A stretch of DNA of 64,000 nt from G958295645 sp965242735 (GCA_965242735.1 OZ251497.1:3268893-3332892); one strand, 5' to 3'. Positions 16,521-25,809 are shown, numbered from the stretch's first letter. Notes: generated by a model from the letters alone, not told the origin. Numbers and translations are program-made.

Positions 16521-17537
16521 TCAAGGCCGCGACGGAAGCGAAGAGCGGTCCCCCGGAGGCGGCCAGAGACGGCGCGGATACGCCCCCGATTCTACCATGG
16601 CCCGCAGCGCGGCGGCCACTTCGGCGCGGTCGCCGGGGAAGGTCACGCCCATCCAGGGTTCGGCCGCGGGCAACGCTTTGCAGCGGAGCCGGCCGGCCGC
16701 GACCAGCTTGCCGACCGCCTCGGTCAAGTAGAACTCGGCGACGGGGCCGGGACCGGCCGCGACGAAGCGCGCGAAGGCCTCCGCCAAGAAGGCGCGGACT
16801 TCAGGCGCAAAGCCCCAAAGGCTCATGCAGGCGGGGGCGTCGGCCGAAACGCTCGCTGGGGCGCCCGCGGCCGTCCGCCCGACGACGCGGTCTCCTTTCA
16901 GGCGGAGATCCAGCCCTTCGTCGAGCCCGACGAGCTCCCCGCCGGCATCCACCTGGCAGATCCCGCGCGACACGCCGCCCCGAGGCGACAACGTGGCGCC
17001 CAAAGGATAGGTCACGGTGACCGCTCGAGGTTCGGCCAACTCCATTTCCCGCAGCGCCCGGCACAGAACGCCGTAGGCCCCCCGGCCGTAGAAGTCGTCC
17101 GCATTGCAGACGCCGAAGGGCGAGTCCATGTGGCGAGCGGCCGCAACGACGGCGAAGCCGGTGCCCCAAGGCTTGGTCCGTGGCGAGAGCGCATTTCCGC
17201 CGCCCGGCCGTCCCGGCGGGGATTGTTCGACGAAACCCGACAGCGTCAACGGCTGCGGCACGAGCCGGACGTCGACGCCGGCGGCCGTCGCGGGCGCGAG
17301 ATGGCACTCGAAGTCGCCGCGCAACGCTTCCTGGACCACGATCACGAAGCGCGCGAAGCCGGCGAGCGAGGCGTCGTGGAGCGCGTAGTCCAAGAGCGCG
17401 TGTCCGCCGGGACCCACGGGCTCGAGCTGCTTGGGCCGACCGAACCGGGAAGACAGGCCAGCCGCGAGAATCACGAGAGCGGGACCTGCGCCGGCGGCCG
17501 CGGCGTAGGCCGGTCTCCGGTCGTCAGGCGCGGACAC
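16521..17537 (-). CDS. NTP-transferase family nucleotidyltransferase
   Basis: A 338-residue GT-A-fold nucleotidyltransferase. The signature VILAAGLSSRFGRPKQLEPVG is at about residues 23-43 and the metal-binding acidic motif in VCNADDFYG near 145. These enzymes couple NTP to a sugar phosphate or similar alcohol phosphate. Family members with this pattern occur with phosphotransferases in sugar or choline activation, but no partner is next to it here. It is ordered with the symporter and the Rieske gene on the minus strand. Confidence 0.8.
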   Translation of the reverse strand: MSAPDDRRPAYAAAAGAGPALVILAAGLSSRFGRPKQLEPVGPGGHALLDYALHDASLAGFARFVIVVQEALRGDFECHLAPATAAGVDVRLVPQPLTLSGFVEQSPPGRPGGGNALSPRTKPWGTGFAVVAAARHMDSPFGVCNADDFYGRGAYGVLCRALREMELAEPRAVTVTYPLGATLSPRGGVSRGICQVDAGGELVGLDEGLDLRLKGDRVVGRTAAGAPASVSADAPACMSLWGFAPEVRAFLAEAFARFVAAGPGPVAEFYLTEAVGKLVAAGRLRCKALPAAEPWMGVTFPGDRAEVAAALRAMVESGAYPRRLWPPPGDRSSLPSRP

Positions 17538-17627
17538 GGGCCGGCGCTCGAGCGACTTCGCGACGGAGATTGCCGTCCGGGCCCGCGACGGCGACGGGCG
17601 ACCGACGGCCGCCCAGGCAACGGCGTC

Positions 17628-18806
17628 CTATTCGCCCATTGCCTCGGCCAAGAGGCGGTGGAAGTGGTGCGTCCCCACTTCGCGCCGCGGCGAAAACCGC
17701 CCGCGCCCGTACAGCCGCGACGCCAGTCCGCGGTGCTGGGACTCCACGACCTCCTCGTCCTCCATCTCCACGCGGTGCAGGTCCGTGCCGACGCCCCGCC
17801 TGCGCATGCTCTCGTCCCAAACGAAGGGCAGGAACGCCACCCGCGTGCGATCTCTCCCCAGCGGCGTCACGACGTTCATCGACATGCCCCATGGATAGAA
17901 GTTCAGCATCACGTGGGGAAACAGCCAGAAGTAGAAGGCCGCCATTCGCTCGCCCTCGTCGGGATGTCCGGCGGGCAGCTCGAACGCCGCGTCGCCGTCC
18001 CTGCCGATCCCGAACTGAAGGCTGCCCCAGGGGAAGAGCTCGGTGCGGTAGGCGTCGTAGTCCAGGCCCGACAAGCTGGCGCCGTGCACGTAGGGGATGT
18101 GGAACTCTTCGAGGTAGTTGTCGCAGTACAGCGCCCAATTGGCGTCGACGAGGTAGTCCCGGGCGCCGGCGGCGTCGAAGCGCGCCTCGTCCAGCGGCAT
18201 CCAGTCGCAACGGGCGCGCACCGGCGCGATCCACTCGTCGAACGAACAAGGCGGATCGCGGTCCAGGTTGGCGAAGAGGAACGGTCCCCAGCGGCCGGTC
18301 GCAAGCCGGGGCAGATCGTCGGCCGGACTCGGGAATCCCGTCACGCCGCCGAACTCCGGCATCGAACGAAACGAGCCGTCCAGCTCGAAGCGTCGGCCGT
18401 GATAGCGGCACTTCAGGCTATGGAGATGCCCCTCGCCCTCCACCACGATGGCCCCCCGGTGCGTGCACACGTTCGAGAGGCAGTGGACTTGGTCGTCGCC
18501 GTCGCGCACGACGACCACGGGCTCGTCCAAGCATCCCGGCAGCAGCTCCGACGGCAAGACGTGACCGGGCGCCTTCAAGCGGCTGAGGTCCGCCGCGAAG
18601 TGCCAAGCCCGGGCGAAGACGCGTTCGCGCTGGCCGTCGTAGACCGCGTCCGAGTGATAGAAGGAGCCCGGGAGCGTCCGGGCCTCGCGCACGTCCGCGC
18701 TGACGCGGCAGGCGCAGGCGACGCCGGGCGCAGCTGTCGGGGCCAGGGGCGCGTCGCGCTTGGCGGACGATGCCGTTGGACGGGGGCCGTCGCTCTGCCC
18801 GGTCAC
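17628..18806 (-). CDS. Rieske [2Fe-2S] ring-hydroxylating oxygenase, alpha subunit
   Basis: A 392-residue oxygenase. The Rieske cluster ligands are CTHRGAIVVEG and CRYHGRRFEL (CxH and CxxH, about residues 112-137). The mononuclear iron site is suggested by YCDNYLEEFHIPYVH near 225. It would hydroxylate or demethylate an aromatic or quaternary-amine substrate using electrons from a separate reductase, which is not seen nearby. A polar ~45-residue N-terminal extension precedes the domain, so an internal start is possible. A solute symporter lies two genes downstream on the same strand. Confidence 0.85.
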   Translation of the reverse strand: MTGQSDGPRPTASSAKRDAPLAPTAAPGVACACRVSADVREARTLPGSFYHSDAVYDGQRERVFARAWHFAADLSRLKAPGHVLPSELLPGCLDEPVVVVRDGDDQVHCLSNVCTHRGAIVVEGEGHLHSLKCRYHGRRFELDGSFRSMPEFGGVTGFPSPADDLPRLATGRWGPFLFANLDRDPPCSFDEWIAPVRARCDWMPLDEARFDAAGARDYLVDANWALYCDNYLEEFHIPYVHGASLSGLDYDAYRTELFPWGSLQFGIGRDGDAAFELPAGHPDEGERMAAFYFWLFPHVMLNFYPWGMSMNVVTPLGRDRTRVAFLPFVWDESMRRRGVGTDLHRVEMEDEEVVESQHRGLASRLYGRGRFSPRREVGTHHFHRLLAEAMGE

Positions 18807-18815
18807 GCCGACCGG

Positions 18816-19208
18816 TCAGTTCTTGGTCGCCGAGAATCCTCCGGACATGCCGCCCATGGACCACGTGCCGGCGGCCACGCCGTCCTCGGAGACGACGACC
18901 TCGATCGAGAGCGGCCCCATGGGTCCGTTGGCCTCGATCGTCATCGACCGGTCCGCGATCGCCACCGTGTGGATGGCTATGGGAGGCGAGCCGTCGTCGG
19001 CGACGAGGGAGCCCTCGTAGGCGTCTTCGGCCCCCTCAATCGTCAGCGTTCCCGTCATCGTCATGCCTTCGACTTCGGCGACGAAGGCGTACGAGCCGGT
19101 GGGGTCGAGCGGCGGCGGCGCAGGGGGCTCGGGGGGCTCCGGGGGCGGGCCGGCGCACGCAGCGAGGGCCAGCGCAAGAGCGGTTCCAGCAAACTGCCTT
19201 CTGATCAT
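18816..19208 (-). CDS. Small lipoprotein
   Basis: A 130-residue lipoprotein. MIRRQFAGTALALALAACAG is a signal peptide with a clear lipobox, followed by a proline-rich linker (about residues 22-34) and a beta-rich domain with paired strands (GTLTIEGAEDAYEGSLVADDG, SMTIEANGPMGPLSIEVVV). The ATG at 19208 has a good GGGAG ribosome binding site eight bases upstream; the longer frame to 19415 is rejected. Function unknown; the fold looks like the small beta-barrel lipoproteins common in Gemmatimonadota-type genomes. It sits seven bases before the Rieske gene. Confidence 0.75.
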   Translation of the reverse strand: MIRRQFAGTALALALAACAGPPPEPPEPPAPPPLDPTGSYAFVAEVEGMTMTGTLTIEGAEDAYEGSLVADDGSPPIAIHTVAIADRSMTIEANGPMGPLSIEVVVSEDGVAAGTWSMGGMSGGFSATKN

Positions 19209-19308
19209 CTTCAGCTCCCGTCGGGGGCGAGGGAAGGGCCCGCAGGTCCAGCGAGCACCTGCTAGCAACCTAACACCACGCGGTCGCAACGCGCCGATGA
19301 CGGAACGC

Positions 19309-20520
19309 TCAGCACGGGAACGCCTCGACGCGGTCGCCCGAGGCGGTCCGCAACGACATTCGCACCACGTACTCGATGTCCAGATCGTCCTTGACGACGC
19401 CGAACAGCCTGCCACCCTCGCCGACGGCCACGGGCCGTCCGTCGAGCCGCATCCCGGGAGCGACGTTGTCCAGGTACCGGCCGCACGCGTCGAAGACGTC
19501 CCACGCGAAGCTCCCGTCGGGCAAGCGATTGCGCACCCACATCAGCCCGTCCCTTGCCACGTCCAAGCGATCCATGGCGGGCCGCAAGGCAGGCAGCTCG
19601 CCAGCGCCGAACCCCGAGGCATCCGCCAGGCTGTCGCGCTCGGCACCTCTCAGCGGCACGGGCGCGCGCCGAAGCTCCACGGAGCGCACGGTGTCGCCCG
19701 TGAAGACCACTTCATGCATGACATGCTCGGACGTGGCAGCGATCCACGCATTGCCGCTTGGTCCCATGGCCCACACCAAGTCCGGCTCCATGGGCAACGC
19801 CTCCATGATCATCACGATTGCGCCCTCGCCGCCCCTCTGGTTTCGCACGCGGCTCGTCCTGGTCCACGATCCGAGCGGCAAGCTGTCCACCACGGCGACG
19901 TCTCCTTCGGTCGAGATGCCGTACTTGATCAGGACGTAGGTCCCGTTCGTGGCAGGAAAAGTCGCCGTGTCGTGCGCACGGCTTTGGCGCACGTAGGCAA
20001 AGGTCGCCGCGTCCGTCTTCGGCACCCCTGCCAGCTGCCCGAGCCCAATTGCCGTGGCGACGGGCAGGCCGGACTCGTCGACGACATTCAAAAGGGGTCC
20101 GTCGGCGACCCAAAGGCGATTCGGCGCCTGCCAGGAAACACTCATGGACACGTATCGAAACTCGCCCGGTCCGCCGCCCCGCCGACCCATGCGCCGCATC
20201 AAGACGCCAGCCGAGTCGAACACCAGGACTTCGCCGCGTCGGTCGTCTGCCGCGTACACCGCCCCATCGCCGCCGACGGCCAGTGCCGCGACGTTCCCGA
20301 AAGCAAGCGAATCGTCGTCGGCCGGCCCGCTTCCCACACGCATGTCCTCGACCAGTTGCAGGCCGCCCTCGGCCGCGTAGACCCCCAAGTCCGGATTCGA
20401 AACCACCACCCGGCCGCTAGCCGTGGAATCCAAGCGGATTTGGTCCGGCGGGGGGTGGCCTGAGTCCATGCCACATGCGAAAGAGAACACGAAAATCGAG
20501 ATCAACGCGGAGAATCTCAT
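19309..20520 (-). CDS. Six-bladed beta-propeller lipoprotein
   Basis: A 403-residue secreted protein: signal peptide MRFSALISIFVFSFACG with a lipobox cysteine, then repeated NHL/six-bladed propeller blades. Examples are AALAVGGDGAVYAADDRRGEVLVFD, the RRGGGPGEF loop, and WVADGPLLNVVDESG. The RxGxGPGEF loop is characteristic of the 6-bladed beta-propeller family abundant in Gemmatimonadota and Bacteroidota. It probably binds a ligand or protein at the cell surface. The ATG at 20520 is preferred over 20562 because it begins the signal peptide. Confidence 0.82.
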   Translation of the reverse strand: MRFSALISIFVFSFACGMDSGHPPPDQIRLDSTASGRVVVSNPDLGVYAAEGGLQLVEDMRVGSGPADDDSLAFGNVAALAVGGDGAVYAADDRRGEVLVFDSAGVLMRRMGRRGGGPGEFRYVSMSVSWQAPNRLWVADGPLLNVVDESGLPVATAIGLGQLAGVPKTDAATFAYVRQSRAHDTATFPATNGTYVLIKYGISTEGDVAVVDSLPLGSWTRTSRVRNQRGGEGAIVMIMEALPMEPDLVWAMGPSGNAWIAATSEHVMHEVVFTGDTVRSVELRRAPVPLRGAERDSLADASGFGAGELPALRPAMDRLDVARDGLMWVRNRLPDGSFAWDVFDACGRYLDNVAPGMRLDGRPVAVGEGGRLFGVVKDDLDIEYVVRMSLRTASGDRVEAFPC

Positions 20521-20582
20521 GACGCTCGACTGTTGACCGACACGAAAGCGCATCGCGATCACATGGGTAGAGCCTCGACAAG

Positions 20583-21013
20583 TCAGGTCTTAATCATCAC
20601 CTTCGTAATCGTGTCTGGCGGCCGTCCACATCTTGCCTGGGAGCGCTCCTTATCTATGCTACCGTCGGCATTGCAGAACAGAGCCATCACGCCATTTCCT
20701 TCTCCGCATATGATCTCAAGCATAGATTCAGCTATTCTCTCCGTTTCCTCAGAACAATTGTCAACAACACGCCGATGTTCCTCTTGAGCGACCATTGCAT
20801 CCGTGGTACTAGCAATCGTCATGCAAACGGGTCGTGGCAGTTTCGTTTCGAATGCGAACGGAACGATTTCGGAGGATGCGTGATTCCTTCCGCTCCGTTA
20901 ACCCAGCCAATAAATGGCGATCTGTTCTGGTCAAATGTCGAATTGTTTGACCAAGCCGACATGGCGACAGATCCAAACAGGGTTAACACTAGTTTTGGTC
21001 GGATGTTCGTCAT
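20583..21013 (-). pseudogene. Secreted cysteine-rich small protein, split paralogue of the gene at 21541
   Basis: The ATG at 21013 follows a strong GAGGAG and begins a signal-peptide-like MTNIRPKLVLTLFGSVAMSAW. This frame stops at 20819 in an ATGA that restarts in another frame at 20822, running to 20583. The second part ends SEETERIAESMLEIICGEG then CGRPPDTI, clearly homologous to the C-terminus of the protein at 21541-21972 (SPETIADAHDRILRKCG, CGRPPDSI). I read it as one ancestral ~143-residue gene broken by a frameshift, though coupled translation of two peptides is possible. Base composition is visibly lower in GC than the surroundings. Confidence 0.5.
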
Positions 21014-21544
21014 GTTTCTCTCCTCGCTCATGGTGAAAGATATCGGAAGCGTAGATCGACGACTCATTGGAGACAGACGCCACGTTGCTTCTTGCACCGC
21101 CGCCGCGGAGTCGTCGCATCTGTCCGCAGGTGTTTCGTCTTCTCGTAATGGTTCTTCAACCGTCATCGTCAAGTCAAGTACTTCTTCGCCACGCTGGATG
21201 GTCACAACATGCGTCGTTCCGGGTTTATTGATGCCTTGGAAAAGCGGGACGATAAGACCATCTCGACCGCTCACAACCTTCAGCACATCGCCTACCCGAA
21301 AACCGGCTCGCTCTGCAGGTGAACATTTGTCGACCTGAACAACCACCGAGTATCCAGTGGCACGCATCACGCCCGACTCGTCCTCTTCGACAGCCAGCGG
21401 AAACGACCAGCCCAGGCCAATGTACACCGCGTCTGGGCTGGATGGCACTGCCAATTGAGCGACGGATGCCACTGGACATCCAAGCAACGACACCATTAAG
21501 GCAATGGCACGATTGGGCACAAGACCAGCGGCACGTATCTTCAT
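20819..21544 (-). CDS. Secreted PDZ-domain protein
   Basis: A PDZ protein starting MKIRAAGLVPNRAIALMVSLLG, a signal peptide, with a PDZ core (GYSVVVQVDKCSPAERAGFRVGDVLKVVSG, about residues 60-90) and a C-terminal strand HVVTIQRGEEVLDLTMTVEE. PDZ domains bind C-terminal peptides; no protease domain is attached. The ATG at 21544 overlaps the stop of the upstream cysteine-rich gene. After about residue 135 the frame loses PDZ character and reads through the start of the next gene, so the native stop may be lost and the true protein ends near 21010. Confidence 0.65.
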   Translation of the reverse strand: MKIRAAGLVPNRAIALMVSLLGCPVASVAQLAVPSSPDAVYIGLGWSFPLAVEEDESGVMRATGYSVVVQVDKCSPAERAGFRVGDVLKVVSGRDGLIVPLFQGINKPGTTHVVTIQRGEEVLDLTMTVEEPLREDETPADRCDDSAAAVQEATWRLSPMSRRSTLPISFTMSEERNMTNIRPKLVLTLFGSVAMSAWSNNSTFDQNRSPFIGWVNGAEGITHPPKSFRSHSKRNCHDPFA

Positions 21545-21972
21545 GACGACCCCGTCGTGATAATCGAATCCGGCGGACGGCCGCATGCACCCATGCGGTC
21601 TTCCAGATTGCCGTTCTCGTCGCACCACAGCCATTCCCAGCCACCTTGGCGCCCACACTTGCGAAGGATCCGGTCATGAGCATCAGCAATGGTTTCCGGA
21701 GAACAAGGTGGGAAGTCACTAGTCAAGTCTCTACCGTGTGGTCTCCTGTGGTCCACATCCACACTCGCGAAAGGCGCATCCGTTGCTCCAATCGTGAAGG
21801 CCTCGCAACGTGGGGAATGGGCGATTCCGAGGCCGCCGACAGCATCGTGACCGAATGCGGCATCAGCGTACGGGGTCGCCAGAAGTTGTTGTGGGCTCAA
21901 CGTTGCCGCGACCGTCGCGATGGCACCGGTCGTGGCGATTCGTGTCAGGGAATTTCGCATCTTTGTCTCCAT
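21541..21972 (-). CDS. Secreted cysteine-rich small protein (paralogue)
   Basis: A 143-residue protein beginning METKMRNSLTRIATTGAIAT, a signal peptide (alternative ATG four codons on, with its own GGAG). The mature part has about five cysteines and ends in a block shared with the split gene downstream: SPETIADAHDRILRKCG, LWCDENGNL, ACGRPPDSI. AAGGA lies ten bases upstream of the ATG. No known family. The order paralogue, PDZ gene, paralogue with overlapping ends suggests a functional set in the periplasm or outside the cell. Confidence 0.55.
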   Translation of the reverse strand: METKMRNSLTRIATTGAIATVAATLSPQQLLATPYADAAFGHDAVGGLGIAHSPRCEAFTIGATDAPFASVDVDHRRPHGRDLTSDFPPCSPETIADAHDRILRKCGRQGGWEWLWCDENGNLEDRMGACGRPPDSIITTGSS

Positions 21973-22074
21973 TTGAGGTTCCTTCGCATGATGGTGTAGG
22001 GCCGTAGCACGGTGGCTCTTCGCCTGATATGGTGGAGCGACGCGGCATTGGGCGGGCGGGCAGGACACGGCGGG

Positions 22075-22330
22075 TCAGAGCTGGACAGTGTGCGGACGGA
22101 GTTCAAGGCCGCCGAGGCGGAAGAGGATGGCGTTGGCGAAGCGGTCTTGGTTGCGGAAGTCGCGACGCCGGGCTCTGATCGCTTGGATGCGGCTGTTGAC
22201 GGCGTCGGCCGGGCCGTTGGTGGCGCCGCCAGCCGCCGCTGGCCCACCTTTCGGAAGAATGCCTCCAGCGCTTCGCAAGGCCCGTGCCGCGGCCTCCGGC
22301 GACGAAGGTTGCTTCGACATCTGGCCGTGC
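22075..22330 (-). pseudogene. ISL3-type transposase, C-terminal fragment
   Basis: The last ~60 residues of a frame ending at 22075 match the conserved end of ISL3-family transposases: NGPADAVNSRIQAIRARRRDFRNQDRFANAILF followed by GLELRP. The rest of the transposase (DDE core and zinc-binding N-terminus) is absent; upstream sequence to about 22600 is unrecognised. It abuts a second transposase fragment and is not mobile on its own. Confidence 0.7.
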
Positions 22331-22599
22331 CCAACCCCCGCGACGCGATGTCGCGGACGGGGACTTTGCGGTGCAACGATGGCGTGCCCATGATTGGAAC
22401 CAACGTCGCAGCTCTCTTGCGGCTGGCGGTACTCATTCCTTCCTCCCCATGCCGGAGTCGCTTCCCAATGGCACCTGATCCCGCTCCTGCGAAGCCGAAG
22501 GGCGGCTCGACCAACGCCTCCGGCGAATGTCTGCCTGGACCATACGACACTATATGGTCTTGCGGAGAGAATGGCAAGTCGCGTGTCGTAGAAGCTGCC

Positions 22600-23400
22600 G
22601 AAGGGTCGGCAGCTGGCCATCGCGCGGCGCCGAGCGGCTCGGCCGCGAAGTACCGCGCGCCGCGCCGGAAGCGCAGCTCGCCCGACAGACGCCGCTCGAC
22701 GACGACCCGCCGCCCGGGCCGCACGCCCGCCGCCCGAGCCTCCGCTTCCGGAATCTGCCAGAACTCGTTCTTCCAGCGCACCGTGTAGTCGCGCGCGACG
22801 GTGCGCGTCGCCGTCTCGGCGAACAACGCTTCGAGGTCGACCTCCGGCGGCAGCGGACGGTGCGCGTCGCCCGGCTCGGCCGCCGCGACCGCGAAGCGCG
22901 CGTTCCAGAACGGAATCCAGCGCTCCGCCAGGAACCGGTTCGCCGCCTCGAGCGTCGCGACCCCCGCCACGCGCATCTCCTTGACCAGCCGGTCCTGCGC
23001 CGTCCCGAACGTGCGCTCGACCCGCCCCTTCGCCTGCGCAGAGCCCGCCAGGATCAGCTCGACGCCCAGCTTCTCGAGGCCGCGCGCGATGACCGACTTC
23101 GTGCGCTTGCCGTCCCTCGCGCGCTGGCCGAAGTGCGCGGCGTGGTCGGCGTAGACGGCCAGCGGGCGGCCGTGGCGCTTCATGCACGCGATGATCGCGC
23201 GACGGTTCGCCGCGCCCGTGTCGCGCTCGACGAACTGCCCGTGCAACATCCGGTCCGTCGCGTCGTCGTGCAGCGCCACGAGCACGAGATCGCCCGGTCC
23301 CCGGTCCTCGAGCCACGCATGGACCGAGCTGTCCCACTGCACCAGCTCGCCCAGCACCGCGCGCCGAGGACGCCGGCTCCGGCGCTTTGCCCGCTACGGG
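22600..23400 (-). pseudogene. ISNCY-type DDE transposase, truncated at both ends
   Basis: An rve/integrase-core transposase fragment of ~260 residues. GELVQWDSSVHAWLEDRG near the start contains the first catalytic aspartate, and VYADHAAHF holds the second; the glutamate lies in AQAKGRVERTFGTAQDRL. It resembles the ISNCY/IS481-like group. The N-terminal DNA-binding domain is missing upstream of ~23400, and the C-terminus ends at about 22610 where unrelated sequence begins. No terminal inverted repeats were identified. With the ISL3 fragment it marks an old recombination junction between the minus-strand block and the plus-strand respiratory genes. Confidence 0.7.
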
Positions 23401-23488
23401 CAAGACCGGACATTTCTAAATTGGCGCGACACCTCCTCGGCACCGCCCCCTCGCCCCGCCCGGCGCCTCGGCCTAACTTCGTGATGCC

Positions 23489-24217
23489 ATGGCCCATTCC
23501 GCCGCCGACCACTTGGGCCTCGACGTGGAGCGCTACGACGAGGTCGTCCGCACGCTGATCCCCAACTATCGGGCAACCGTCGAGCTGGCAGCCCGCGAAG
23601 TCGCGGCGTCGGGAGCCCGGACGGTGGTCGATCTCGGGGGCGGCACGGGGGCCCTCTCGGCCGCGCTGCTCGCCTTGACCGATTCCTGCCGCGTGACGCT
23701 CTTCGACGTCGATTCCGCCATGCTCGAAGGAGCGAGGGGCCGTCTTGGGCCGTTCGGCGAGCGCGTCGTCCTGCACCGCCGGTCCTTTGCCGGGCCCTTG
23801 CCGCCGTGCGATGCCGTGATGTCGTCCTACGCGCTGCACCACGTGCCGGCCCTGGACGAGAAGCGGCAAGTCTACCGGGCACTTCACGACGCGCTCGCGC
23901 CCGGGGGCGTCTTCGTCAACGCGGACGCGACGATGCCGCCGGAACCGGAGCGGCAGGCCGCCGTGTACGACTATTGGGCCGCCCACATGGCCCGGCACGG
24001 CATCGGCCGGACCGCCGCGTTCCGTCATTTCGCCGAGTGGAGCGACGAAGACACCTACTTCTCACTGTCCGAGGAGCTTGCTTGCCTCGAATCGGCGGGC
24101 TTCGCCGCCAAGTGCGTCTGGCGGGAGGGGCCGGGGACGGTGATCGTGGCTCGCAAGCCGAACGCGCCGGCGATCCGGCCCGAGCGCGCGACGCCGCCTT
24201 CGAGTCCCGCATCGTGA
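23489..24217 (+). CDS. Class I SAM-dependent methyltransferase
   Basis: A 242-residue Rossmann-fold methyltransferase. Motif I is TVVDLGGGTGALSAAL (about residues 44-59), the acidic residue ending strand 2 is in VTLFDVD, and motif IV is DAVMSSYALHHVP. No substrate is predictable; the pattern fits small-molecule methyltransferases. The final TGA overlaps the GTG of the FeS-NrfD gene, so the two are co-translated. This suggests a role in maturing or serving the respiratory complex, for instance a quinone or cofactor, but that is inference. Confidence 0.82.
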   Translation: MAHSAADHLGLDVERYDEVVRTLIPNYRATVELAAREVAASGARTVVDLGGGTGALSAALLALTDSCRVTLFDVDSAMLEGARGRLGPFGERVVLHRRSFAGPLPPCDAVMSSYALHHVPALDEKRQVYRALHDALAPGGVFVNADATMPPEPERQAAVYDYWAAHMARHGIGRTAAFRHFAEWSDEDTYFSLSEELACLESAGFAAKCVWREGPGTVIVARKPNAPAIRPERATPPSSPAS

Positions 24218-25809
24218 GCCCGAAGGGATCGGCGAAGGCGGGCGCGGATGGCCGCCCCGCGTCCTGGGCCAAGGTCGTCGACCAGACGCGCTGCATCGGC
24301 TGCCACGCGTGCACCACCGCCTGCAAGTCCGAGAACGAAGTGCCGCTGTCGGTGACGCGCACCTACGTGAAGAGCGTGGACGCGGGGTTCTTCCCCGAGG
24401 CGCGGCGGTCGTTTCAGGTGACGCGCTGCAACCAGTGCGAAGAGCCGCCCTGCGTGGACGCCTGCCCCACGGCGGCGATGTTCAAGCGGCCCGACGGCAT
24501 CGTGGACTTCGACAAGGACGCCTGCATCGGCTGCAAGGCGTGCATCGCCGCCTGTCCCTACGACGCCGTGTTCATCAATCCGGTGGACGGGGCGGCCGAG
24601 AAGTGCAACTTCTGCGCGCACCGCATCGACGTCGGGCTGGAGCCCGCGTGCGTGGTGGTCTGCCCGACGCAGGCCCTGCTGGTGGGCGACATGAACGACT
24701 CCGGCTCGGAAGTCGCCCGCATCGTCAATCGCTCGCCGGTCGCGACGAGGCGGCCGGAGAAGGAGACGATGCCCAAGCTGTTCTACGTCGGGGCGGACCA
24801 AGCCGCGCTCGATCCGCTGGCGGCGCGCAGGCCCGAGGCTGGCATGCTCATGTGGAGCGAGCAGGAGGGGACGAACGGCAGCTCGCCGGGGCCGTGGAAC
24901 TCGTCGGCGGCAGCCGTGCTGAGCTACGACGTGCCGCGCCGCGCACCGTGGGACTACCGGGTCTCCCTGTACACGTGGACGAAGTCGCTGGCCGCGGGAG
25001 CGTACCTGGCGCCGCTCGCTCTCATTGCCATGGGCGCCTTGTCGGCGACGAGCACGCTGTGGCGGACGGCCGCGCCCTTGATCGCCGCAGTGTTCCTGGC
25101 GCTGACGAGCGGGCTTCTCGTCTGGGACCTGGAACGGCCCGGCAAGTTTCACTTGATCTTTCGGCGGCCTCAATGGCGAAGCTGGCTCGTGCGCGGCGGC
25201 TTCGTGATCGGCGGCTTCGGTGCGGCGCTGTCGGTTCATCTCGTCATGGCGACGGGCCCGGGTCCCCCGAACTGGCTGGGCTGGACCGGCGGCGCGCTGG
25301 CCGTCATGACCGCCGTCTACACCGCCTTCCTCTTCGGCCAAGCCAAGGCGCGCGACATGTGGCAGAGTCCCTTGCTGCCCGCCCACTTCCTGGTCCAGGC
25401 CCTCCTCGCGGGCAGCGGGGCCACGGCGCTGGCGCTGCTTCTCGTCCCGTCGCTGGCGGTCGGCGACGTGCTCGCGTTCGGAGCTGCCGCCGACCCAGCC
25501 CAGGTCTCCGCGGCCGCCTCCGTCGCCGTCGCCAAGGCGCTCCAGCTCTTCGCCGGCGCCAGCGCGGCCCACGCCCTTCTCGTCGCCGGCGAGACGCTGA
25601 TGCCCGCGGCCACCGCCCACGCGGCCTACGCCGAACGCGAGATGGTGCGCGGGCGCTTCCGCCGCTGGTTCTGGATGGGAGTCCTTGGGGCCGCGGCTGG
25701 CGTGGCCGCGCCGTGGATTGGCTGGCCCTGCGTCCTGGCGGGTCTGGGCGGCCTCCTCGCCTATGAACACGCCTATGTGCAAGCCGGCCAGTCGCCTCCG
25801 CTGGCCTGA
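24214..25809 (+). CDS. Fused four-cluster ferredoxin plus NrfD-type membrane subunit
   Basis: A 531-residue fusion. Residues ~20-180 hold four [4Fe-4S] motifs: CIGCHACTTAC, CNQCEEPPCVDAC, CIGCKACIAAC and CNFC with a distant PACVVVC. Residues ~245-520 form an NrfD/PsrC-like part with about eight membrane helices and the conserved PWDYRVSLYTWTKSLAAG. In the complex iron-sulphur molybdoenzymes these are normally two polypeptides, electron-transfer subunit B and quinone-binding anchor C; here they are one. The GTG at 24214 overlaps the methyltransferase stop. The catalytic partner is probably the molybdopterin protein at 30262, separated by an insertion. Confidence 0.88.
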   Translation: MSPKGSAKAGADGRPASWAKVVDQTRCIGCHACTTACKSENEVPLSVTRTYVKSVDAGFFPEARRSFQVTRCNQCEEPPCVDACPTAAMFKRPDGIVDFDKDACIGCKACIAACPYDAVFINPVDGAAEKCNFCAHRIDVGLEPACVVVCPTQALLVGDMNDSGSEVARIVNRSPVATRRPEKETMPKLFYVGADQAALDPLAARRPEAGMLMWSEQEGTNGSSPGPWNSSAAAVLSYDVPRRAPWDYRVSLYTWTKSLAAGAYLAPLALIAMGALSATSTLWRTAAPLIAAVFLALTSGLLVWDLERPGKFHLIFRRPQWRSWLVRGGFVIGGFGAALSVHLVMATGPGPPNWLGWTGGALAVMTAVYTAFLFGQAKARDMWQSPLLPAHFLVQALLAGSGATALALLLVPSLAVGDVLAFGAAADPAQVSAAASVAVAKALQLFAGASAAHALLVAGETLMPAATAHAAYAEREMVRGRFRRWFWMGVLGAAAGVAAPWIGWPCVLAGLGGLLAYEHAYVQAGQSPPLA

